Source: a virus. Taken from it: DNA of 27,452 nucleotides. Positions 22,107 through 27,452 of the stretch are shown piece after piece. Below the pieces are notes generated by a model. It did not search any database, was not told the DNA's origin, and worked only from the letters and a program-made list of their open reading frames with translations. Position 1 is the stretch's first letter; every line of letters starts with the position of its first letter. The stretch covers positions 1 to 27,452 of IMG/VR virus record IMGVR_UViG_3300009788_000263. One strand, given 5' to 3'. The position numbers were made by a program, and so were the translations under genes.

Positions 22107-22913
22107 CTAGTCACTATCTTTCGCGACCAATGCCATCCTCAGGACGTTAATCTCTTTCTTCAGGTCTAAGATTTCGCTCCCCCGTCTGATGGACTCTTCG
22201 CTCATCTTTACCACCATCTGGGCGGTTTCACTGTCGGAAAACTCCATCGTTCGTTCGGTCTCGGCTGCGGTCAGCTCGGTCCTCAGCAGCCCATTCGCTA
22301 TCCGCAGCCGCTTGGCCTCTTGTTCGGCCGCTTGCAGTTTCACCCATGGGCGGTTGTCCTTGCGCAGTTTGGCGTTCTCAGCTCGTAGTGCCATGGCTGC
22401 CTCAACGTGCTCGTGTATCTCGGTCGCTTGCTTCGCGTTCTCTGCGAGTAAACTGTCTACCTTGAGTTGCAAGCGGGCCGTCTCGCCGTGGCATAGGCCG
22501 CTCGTGTCGAGCGGCACGAATGGGCTCGTCATCCGCTGCACCTCCCTGGCTTTGATCTCCGACGCCACTTGCTTGGCTAACGTGGCCCCGACAATGAACT
22601 CGGGCTCGGGAGTAGCCTCGCCCTTGTAAGCGAAGCGAGTCTTTGCCGGCTCTGTCCCGTGGGCTGTGATGAGCGTCTCGCCATCGTCCAGTAGCTCGAT
22701 GGTCATAAATCGTTCTGGCCCGCTTTTGGGCTTGATAGTTACTTGCAACTCTTGCTTGATGATCGGTAGAGTGACCGACATGCCGAAGTAGTCAACCCAC
22801 GGCGGCTGACCAGTAAATACCGTGGCTTGGAGTTCTGCGTTCTCTTCCCATAGCCGATTAACTTCGGCACGTAGTATCTTGGCCTCGGTGGACCGATTCA
22901 TCTTTGTATCCAT
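22107..22913 (-). CDS. Coiled-coil protein between terminase and portal, 268 aa
   Basis: Residues 5-32 (STEAKILRAEVNRLWEENAE) and about 140-265 (repeated heptads such as RLQLKVDSLLAENAKQATE and LRIANGLLRTELTAAETER) form long coiled coils around a small beta domain (45-110). No known family; the position could suggest a portal or terminase accessory factor, but many such proteins have no known role. The gene starts 1 nt after the terL stop, with GGAG 6 nt before the ATG. The gene at 25568-26203 has a similar coil-plus-beta layout. Confidence 0.75.
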   Translation of the reverse strand: MDTKMNRSTEAKILRAEVNRLWEENAELQATVFTGQPPWVDYFGMSVTLPIIKQELQVTIKPKSGPERFMTIELLDDGETLITAHGTEPAKTRFAYKGEATPEPEFIVGATLAKQVASEIKAREVQRMTSPFVPLDTSGLCHGETARLQLKVDSLLAENAKQATEIHEHVEAAMALRAENAKLRKDNRPWVKLQAAEQEAKRLRIANGLLRTELTAAETERTMEFSDSETAQMVVKMSEESIRRGSEILDLKKEINVLRMALVAKDSD

Positions 22914-22914
22914 C

Positions 22915-24189
22915 TCACGCTCCGATCTCTGCCCGCTGGTCTTCTACCCCGTGGTTGAATACGTGTCGCATCTGCCGAACCGCCATCTCCAGGGCGTCAG
23001 GCCCGTCTTCGTGCTTTGCTACCGGGAAGCCTCTAAGCTGTTCGACTAGCAGCCGGGCACCCGGACTTCCGCGTTTGAATCGAATCTGTCCGCGAGACAG
23101 ATACGGAGTAAGTCCGCCTCGAATACGGACCACTTTATTGATGCGGTTATCGATACCGTAGAAGTTGGGAAACACCTTCGCCTTGAGGGACTCTCGCTCA
23201 AAGTCCTTGACGAGCATCTCTTGAAACTGATTGGTCTCGACTCCGAACGCATGGGGCTCGAACTCCCGGGCCAGCCTGATGCCATCTACCACTATCCGGT
23301 GAGTATCACGCTTCGCTATGTCTGCGTCAACCCACATTACCCCGTGTTTGTCCAGCATCATCATGACGAAGGCCGAGTAATCCGACTTCTCAGTGGCCCC
23401 TTTCGACGGGTCCAGCGTGATGACTCGCCACTGTATTTCGGCCTCGGGCGGCCATTGGTCAAACCATATCGAGTCGCCGAAGTAGGCGCCGTCGAACTCC
23501 GCCCCCTCGACGTCGGTGAACTGTGCTTCATGCTCCTGGGCAAACGCCCGGGCCCCCATGTCACGGTAGGCTGCGTCTAGCTCGCTTTGGGGGATCAGTG
23601 GGTTAGCTGACGTCGGCAGCCGGAACCGTGCCCATGTGTCATCTACGGCTGCCGCGTCCCATTGCTCCTTTAGCCAGTTGTAGCCCGCTGGGGTGGTTAG
23701 CATCATCGACCAGCCCTGCTTGTCGGACAACGCCGGCCGAAGCGACTCGACCCATGCCCGTTTGGATATGAAGGCTGCCTCGTCAATTACCAGGCCGTCT
23801 AGGCCCTCACCTCGCAAGCTACCGCGGTCGGGGTTGTCGGCTGATCTGACGCAGACCGAGCCGCCGCCCGGTAGTTCGATCCGATGGTCCTGTTCGCTCT
23901 TCTCCACCCAGGCACCGCAGCAGGCCGTCTTCAGCAGCCGCCAGATAAGTTGCGTGATGGTGAACGTTGGGCCGACCCACCAGATCGTGCCACCGTCCAC
24001 AGCCCCACGCAACGCCCCGGGCTCAGGTCCGTGGCCCTGTACCGTTGCTATTAGACCCGTTGCCGTTTTCCCCACCCGGCGACCCGAGACGACCAGCTTG
24101 TGCCTCGCCGGACTCTGTAAGATCGGTAATTGGTGCGCCATTGCCGCCGGTAGGCAGACGGTTTGCGTTGCCGTAGAAGTTCCGGTCAT
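22915..24189 (-). CDS. terL: Terminase large subunit
   Basis: The 424-residue protein has an ATPase with Walker A SGRRVGKT (residues 35-42), Walker B DGLVIDEA (131-138, Glu137 catalytic), and coupling motif MLTTPAG (163-169). The nuclease domain has Asp260 in VITLDPSKG, Asp270 in DYSAF, Glu318 in GVETN and the acidic HEDGPDALE (393-401). This is the motor that packages DNA into the prohead through the portal. The start at 24189 overlaps the small subunit by about 170 nt. An alternative ATG at 24141 (Met17) leaves 24 residues before Walker A and is equally plausible. Confidence 0.96.
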   Translation of the reverse strand: MTGTSTATQTVCLPAAMAHQLPILQSPARHKLVVSGRRVGKTATGLIATVQGHGPEPGALRGAVDGGTIWWVGPTFTITQLIWRLLKTACCGAWVEKSEQDHRIELPGGGSVCVRSADNPDRGSLRGEGLDGLVIDEAAFISKRAWVESLRPALSDKQGWSMMLTTPAGYNWLKEQWDAAAVDDTWARFRLPTSANPLIPQSELDAAYRDMGARAFAQEHEAQFTDVEGAEFDGAYFGDSIWFDQWPPEAEIQWRVITLDPSKGATEKSDYSAFVMMMLDKHGVMWVDADIAKRDTHRIVVDGIRLAREFEPHAFGVETNQFQEMLVKDFERESLKAKVFPNFYGIDNRINKVVRIRGGLTPYLSRGQIRFKRGSPGARLLVEQLRGFPVAKHEDGPDALEMAVRQMRHVFNHGVEDQRAEIGA

Positions 24190-24493
24190 GCTCGACCACC
24201 ACCTTTATCTCGCTCTTGCCGGTCGTCTCGATTTCCTGCTTGTCGGCCTGCCCGAGGTACTGCTTGCCCATCCAGACACCCATTGTGCGGTCCCCCTTCT
24301 TCAGCATCCGGTATTGCTGCCGGCGAATACTGGCGCAGAACAGTAGCCGCCCCCTTTTAAGGACACCCGCAAAACGCCGCTCAATGGTATCCTCCGAGCA
24401 GTCACACAAGGCCGCTATTTCCGGGGTCGTGCAACCGATCCTCAGCGCCCGCAGGACAAGCTTTGGATCAATGTCTAACTTAGGTCTACCCAT
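24023..24493 (-). CDS. terS: Terminase small subunit
   Basis: 156 residues. An N-terminal helix-turn-helix at about 22-41 ([19 protein letters not shown]) is followed by helices [18 protein letters not shown] and [12 protein letters not shown], the pattern of small terminase subunits that recognise packaging DNA. The C-terminal 55 residues are Gly/Asn/Ser-rich and overlap the terL start region. The start taken is the ATG at 24493, with AAAGG 8 nt upstream; a Met two codons earlier is too close to it. The gene overlaps the end of csrA by 8 nt. Confidence 0.85.
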   Translation of the reverse strand: MGRPKLDIDPKLVLRALRIGCTTPEIAALCDCSEDTIERRFAGVLKRGRLLFCASIRRQQYRMLKKGDRTMGVWMGKQYLGQADKQEIETTGKSEIKVVVEHDRNFYGNANRLPTGGNGAPITDLTESGEAQAGRLGSPGGENGNGSNSNGTGPRT

Positions 24494-24668
24494 GCCCATC
24501 GCCTTTGCACACGAGCAGTTCGCTGCGGGCTATCGCCACTTCTCGGGGTGCGTCTATTCCGAGGCGAACGGACAAGTGCCCATCGTAGTCACTTATCTTC
24601 ACGATAACTATGGTGATAGTCTCGCCGATGAGGATCCGTTCGTTTACCTTCCTTGTCAATACTAGCAT
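24486..24668 (-). CDS. csrA: CsrA/RsmA-type translational regulator
   Basis: The 60-residue protein matches CsrA end to end: [16 protein letters not shown], then ITIVIVKI, a short loop, [11 protein letters not shown] and [10 protein letters not shown]. Leu4 and Arg6 in beta-1 and Arg48 in beta-5 occupy the positions of the usual RNA-contacting residues. CsrA dimers bind GGA in hairpin loops near ribosome binding sites and repress or stabilise mRNAs. The ATG at 24668 gives the canonical N-terminus; another ATG two codons upstream is directly next to the Shine-Dalgarno. That site, TAGGAAGGA, contains two GGA triplets, so autoregulation is possible. The gene overlaps terS by 8 nt. Confidence 0.93.
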   Translation of the reverse strand: MLVLTRKVNERILIGETITIVIVKISDYDGHLSVRLGIDAPREVAIARSELLVCKGDGHG

Positions 24669-24685
24669 GGTCATTCCTTCCTAGG

Positions 24686-24964
24686 TTAGGCCCCCCCATC
24701 GGGTGTCCTCGCGTTCGTGTCTGATTGCGTCCAGACGATGACCGGCTCCTGCGAGTATGCTTCCATGATCTTCGACTGTACGATCTGCCCGGTGGTCCCA
24801 GCGAAGGCTTCGACGCTTACCCCGTCATCCGGCTTGGGTACGGCGTCATCATCCCAAAACCCTACCGCCTTACAGCGGGCGACGTGGCTGGTCGGCAGAC
24901 ATGCGATGCCTTGAGGCGTCGGGGCGCAGGTCAGTGCGATATAGTAGTTCTGTGGTTCGCTCAT
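24686..24964 (-). CDS. Hypothetical protein, 92 aa
   Basis: No family recognised. The product begins MSEPQNYYIALTCAPTPQGI, has CLPTSHVARCK in the middle, an acidic DDDAVPKPDDG stretch, and a C-terminal IVQSKIMEAYSQEPVIVWTQ. The ATG at 24964 overlaps the previous stop by one base (TGATG). A longer frame from 25180 runs through the previous gene and is rejected. It is the last small gene before csrA. Confidence 0.7.
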   Translation of the reverse strand: MSEPQNYYIALTCAPTPQGIACLPTSHVARCKAVGFWDDDAVPKPDDGVSVEAFAGTTGQIVQSKIMEAYSQEPVIVWTQSDTNARTPDGGA

Positions 24965-25329
24965 CAGTAGTCTCTCATCGCTATGAAGAGGAAGCTGGCA
25001 ACTAACGCTACCATCCCTGTCGCGATAACGACTATGTTCGCCGTCACCCACTTGCCTATCTCGCGAATTTCCTCGCTCGAGCACCTGAGGCACACCCCGC
25101 CAGTGCGTCCCGACTTCTCCCCCCACCAGCCGTAGTTGTACGTCGAGATTATCTCCGCCACCGGTAACTCTCGATAGCACCGCGTGCAGACCGTCTTATC
25201 CGGCTCGTCCCGCAAAAGATGCAAGACGATAGCCCCTCCTTTGAGGCTGTACTCCACGTCCGCCGGGACATCTATCACTGTAAAGGGTGGGTATTTCTCC
25301 CCTTTGCGTGGTTTGTCTGTCTCGCTCAT
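24964..25329 (-). CDS. Zn-ribbon protein with C-terminal membrane anchor, 121 aa
   Basis: Two Cys pairs, C48-x2-C51 and C80-x2-C83, flank a GWWGEKSGRTGG loop, followed by a single hydrophobic helix at about 95-117 (ANIVVIATGMVALVASFLF). The N-terminal 45 residues are soluble with TVIDVPADVEYSL. The tail-anchored zinc-ribbon layout is like that at 2737-3090, although the sequences differ. Function is unknown. The ATG at 25329 overlaps the previous stop as ATGA and follows GAGGTGAGGAG. Confidence 0.8.
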   Translation of the reverse strand: MSETDKPRKGEKYPPFTVIDVPADVEYSLKGGAIVLHLLRDEPDKTVCTRCYRELPVAEIISTYNYGWWGEKSGRTGGVCLRCSSEEIREIGKWVTANIVVIATGMVALVASFLFIAMRDY

Positions 25330-25571
25330 CTCCTCACCTCCGGTTCCAGCCCTATATCTGGTGCCTGACGTATCCGCTGGCTGAGTACGGCGGCATCGGA
25401 CCACGTGAAGCTCAGGTCCTCGTTCGATGCGTAGCGTCCCAGCGTCCTAAGTGTATCGGCACGGCTGGCTTCGTCGTAGAGGAACACGTAACGTTCCGAA
25501 CCCTTTACCAGCGCCAATACGTTGACGCCTCCGCTCGGCGAGAGTTCCTTGATTCGGTCCCGGATCGTCAT
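25326..25571 (-). CDS. Hypothetical protein, 81 aa
   Basis: No family recognised. The pattern is alpha/beta: a helix (IRDRIKELSP), strands VLALVKGSERYVFLYDE, a helix around ADTLRTLGRYAS, and DLSFTWSDAAVLSQRIRQ. Both ends overlap neighbours as ATGA, so it belongs to the same coupled operon as the coiled-coil gene before and the Zn-ribbon gene after. Confidence 0.75.
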   Translation of the reverse strand: MTIRDRIKELSPSGGVNVLALVKGSERYVFLYDEASRADTLRTLGRYASNEDLSFTWSDAAVLSQRIRQAPDIGLEPEVRR

Positions 25572-26203
25572 GGCTTCACAACCTCGATCGTGAACCCTAG
25601 GGAAATAGCCGTGGCTCCTAGGAAACTATCGATACCCAGTCCGCTGATTCGCCGCTCGGTAACCCTGAGCTGTCCCTTGGGCACGGCCGCGCCCTCCTGA
25701 GTCTCGCACCACTCCGGCAAACCAGGGCCCTGGAACAGTATATCATATTCTCCGCTTTCCAGGGTGCCGACCATACGCTTCACGTACACCCTATCGGGCA
25801 GCCCCAAAGTTCCTTGACGGTAAGACAATGCGAATATGGGGTTCACGGTAACGCGGCACTTCCGGTTGCCTGACGTAGATGTCGATGCAACGCTCTCGCC
25901 CTTGCTTTCCGCGACTAGCTGTTTATTGCGGCTTACGAGCCGTTTATTCCGTGCCTTCAGTTCCCCCGCTTCGACCCGATACGCCTTCGCCCTATGCCAG
26001 AACCAACCGGTCACCATGATTAAGTCGCCATCGTCCGGCGGGGCCTCGGTCTGAAATTCGTCGGCCTCTTGCTCCCGTTGGAGGTGTCTGTTTGCGGCCT
26101 CCAATTGTCCCACCCGATCTTGTAGCCCCTCTGCTTTTTTCCGCAGCCTTTCCTTCTCCAGTAAGTGCTGATCCCACTCCTCGAATTCCATTTGCACCTT
26201 CAT
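25568..26203 (-). CDS. Coiled-coil plus beta domain protein, 211 aa
   Basis: Residues 5-45 (QHLLEKERLRKKAEGLQDRV) and 70-105 (EAGELKARNKRLVSRNKQLV) form coiled coils, followed by a beta-rich C-terminal domain (CRVTVNPIFALSYRQGTLGL, DRVYVKRMVGTL, TAISLGFTIEVVKP). No known family. Similar in style to the coiled-coil gene at 22107-22913, where the domain order differs. GGGAGGG lies about 9 nt before the ATG. The stop overlaps the next start as ATGA. Confidence 0.75.
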   Translation of the reverse strand: MKVQMEFEEWDQHLLEKERLRKKAEGLQDRVGQLEAANRHLQREQEADEFQTEAPPDDGDLIMVTGWFWHRAKAYRVEAGELKARNKRLVSRNKQLVAESKGESVASTSTSGNRKCRVTVNPIFALSYRQGTLGLPDRVYVKRMVGTLESGEYDILFQGPGLPEWCETQEGAAVPKGQLRVTERRISGLGIDSFLGATAISLGFTIEVVKP

Positions 26204-26244
26204 GGCCTCGCCCTCCCATTGGAGTATTGCCCCGCGTTGGTTAC

Positions 26245-26577
26245 CTAGCCACCGAGCAGATTAGGGGACTGCTCGGCGTTGCGGATGTTCAGTGTGCCGG
26301 TTACTGCCCCGCCCGCGGCTGCCAGTGTCACCGTGATTTGGTCCGTTGACTCGATCGGGAGAAAGTGCGATGGTATCCGCCCGGGTCCTGCGTCGGTGAT
26401 TGCGACCAATATGTCAGTCGTGCCGTCACTGATGAGAAGCGAACCGGCGGTAGGCGCGGCGTCATAGCTGAAGAGCACGTCCGCGAGCCGGTGCTTGCCA
26501 TTCCCCTGGGCAGTCGTGGTGGCTATAGCCGCGGTATCGACGGCGGGTGCGTGGACTGTCCAACCTCTAATAGTCAT
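26245..26577 (-). CDS. Small beta-rich structural candidate, 110 aa
   Basis: Gly/Ala/Thr-rich beta strands (TIRGWTVHAPAVDTAAIATT, LADVLFSYDAAPTAGSLLIS, QITVTLAAAGGAVTGTLNI) without Cys pairs. The style is that of small phage decoration or fibre-associated proteins. It follows the larger beta-rich protein by 12 nt with AAAGGA 8 nt before the ATG, so the two are coexpressed and may assemble together. No family recognised. Confidence 0.75.
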   Translation of the reverse strand: MTIRGWTVHAPAVDTAAIATTTAQGNGKHRLADVLFSYDAAPTAGSLLISDGTTDILVAITDAGPGRIPSHFLPIESTDQITVTLAAAGGAVTGTLNIRNAEQSPNLLGG

Positions 26578-26589
26578 GGGTATGATCCT

Positions 26590-27452
26590 TTATAGCTTGC
26601 CCGGGGTTGCCCCGGTGAGTGATAGTCCTATCCCGATCCCGCCTTTGGGGATCGCGAAGAACGTCCAGCCGGTGTTTCCCGTGCCGTCCTCAAATCCCAG
26701 CAACGGCGTGGTTCCGTCGGAACGAAAGCAGTTCCAACCGATGCCGGTCTGTGCTCCGGTAAGTGCCACGTTTTGCATCTTGCAGTGAAACGCGGTATTG
26801 GTGCCGCTGACGTTATTGATCGTTAGTGCCGCACTGGCAGCCATGTCGAGCAGCGCGTCCGGCTTGCCTTGAATCAGCAAGTTGCCGTCCACGGTCCAGG
26901 TCCGGCCGTCCAGGTTGACGGTCGCCACGTCCGAGCCGGCCTCTAGTATCAGGTCGCCGCCGTTGGCCGTTTTTAGGTCAGAGCTACCCGGGTCCCAGGT
27001 GGCTCCGCTCTGTACGGCGAAGCCGTCGCAAGTATCGATGTCCGCTGCTTGGGTGAACGTCCCTCCGGCGATGACGATCGCTTCTAAGTCGGGTGCTACG
27101 CCGTTACCATCGGTGTACGTGGCGTTGGCAGTGAACGTGATGACGCCCGTGCCCTTGGTGTAGGTGACCGTGCCTCCGCCGTCTGTTATCGTGAGATTCG
27201 CTGCTAGCGAGAAGTTGGGGTTGGCGCTATTGGTGATCGTTAGCGCGTCGGTTGCGCTTGCCTCGTAGGTCAGGTTGCCGGCAAAGACGTAGGTTCCAGC
27301 GCCCGGGGCCCATGTCCCGGCCGTGTCGGTCGTGAATATCTTGCCGATCGGGTAGCTGCCCGGTGCAATCGGGTCGGTCTCATTACCTACCAGCAGCTCT
27401 AGGGTACTGCCGGCTGCGAACGTCGCTCCGTTGTTGGTGGTGATACCCTTGC
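26590..27452 (-). CDS. Beta-rich structural protein, N-terminus beyond window edge
   Basis: On the minus strand the frame is open from the right edge (first whole codon at 27450) to the TAA at 26590, giving at least 286 residues. The apparent start at 26928 is an internal GTG. The visible sequence is a regular series of short strands (GAGTYVFAGNLTYEASATDA, GGTVTYTKGTGVITFTANA, LDGRTWTVDGNLLIQG), typical of beta-helix or stacked-turn fibres. It ends in a compact domain with Cys and Trp. Candidate tail fibre, spike or head fibre; the style is shared with the protein at 6570-7829. Confidence 0.8.
   Translation of the reverse strand, partial: KGITTNNGATFAAGSTLELLVGNETDPIAPGSYPIGKIFTTDTAGTWAPGAGTYVFAGNLTYEASATDALTITNSANPNFSLAANLTITDGGGTVTYTKGTGVITFTANATYTDGNGVAPDLEAIVIAGGTFTQAADIDTCDGFAVQSGATWDPGSSDLKTANGGDLILEAGSDVATVNLDGRTWTVDGNLLIQGKPDALLDMAASAALTINNVSGTNTAFHCKMQNVALTGAQTGIGWNCFRSDGTTPLLGFEDGTGNTGWTFFAIPKGGIGIGLSLTGATPGKL

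Noticed and set aside
24686-25180. Longer version of the 92-aa gene
   Set aside because: Its first 72 residues are Arg/Gly-rich antisense-like sequence running through the Zn-ribbon gene; the coupled ATG at 24964 is better.
1-27452. Integrase, lysis or replication genes
   Set aside because: None of the frames shows tyrosine or serine recombinase, endolysin, polymerase, helicase or primase motifs, so lifestyle cannot be stated from this window.

Overview
This window reads as the structural half of a tailed double-stranded DNA phage or prophage with a long non-contractile-type tail module. All convincing protein genes and the tRNA lie on the minus strand, so transcription runs right to left. 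The DNA is GC-rich. The host is probably a member of the Planctomycetes; this is inferred from the style of several proteins (the Cys-rich protein at 3554-3994, the beta-rich proteins, the Zn-ribbon mini-proteins) and is not proven. No integrase, repressor, replication gene or lysis gene was recognised.

Layout in the direction of transcription. 27452-24686: a truncated beta-rich protein, a small beta-rich protein, a coiled-coil protein and three small coupled genes, one a Zn-ribbon protein with a C-terminal membrane anchor. 24668-22107: a phage CsrA homologue directly before the small and large terminase subunits, then a coiled-coil protein. 22085-15052: portal, prohead protease with an in-frame nested scaffold start, a glycosyltransferase-like protein, a SAM methyltransferase, a beta-rich virion protein and the major capsid protein. 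15012-12905: small head-tail connector and tail-completion genes and a tail terminator with an extra N-terminal domain. 12889-4094: tail tube, a PAPS-type sulfotransferase, tail assembly chaperones joined by a -1 frameshift site, tape measure protein, distal tail and hub candidates and beta-rich tip or fibre candidates. 3994-2737: three small Cys-containing proteins with a hairpin, a promoter and a terminator.

2527-1 is a separate transcription unit. It starts at a near-consensus sigma-70 promoter overlapped by inverted repeats (probable operators). It runs through a Zn-ribbon protein, a tRNA-Thr(UGU) and a chain of overlapping mini-genes, including three tandem paralogues of which one carries a 1-nt frameshift. 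It ends in a pentapeptide-repeat protein that leaves the window on the left. That gene is easily missed because it has no stop in the window and its opposite strand shows a spurious Arg/Leu-rich frame.

Themes. Translational coupling is pervasive (ATGA, GTGA and TGATG overlaps), with ribosome binding sites embedded in the last codons of upstream genes. Three different modification enzymes (glycosyltransferase-like, methyltransferase, sulfotransferase) sit within the virion-building operon, which suggests chemical decoration of the particle or its host receptor. The CsrA homologue beside the packaging genes suggests post-transcriptional control by the phage. There is no gene-free stretch over 300 nt; the longest (2458-2736) holds the promoter, operators and terminator described below.
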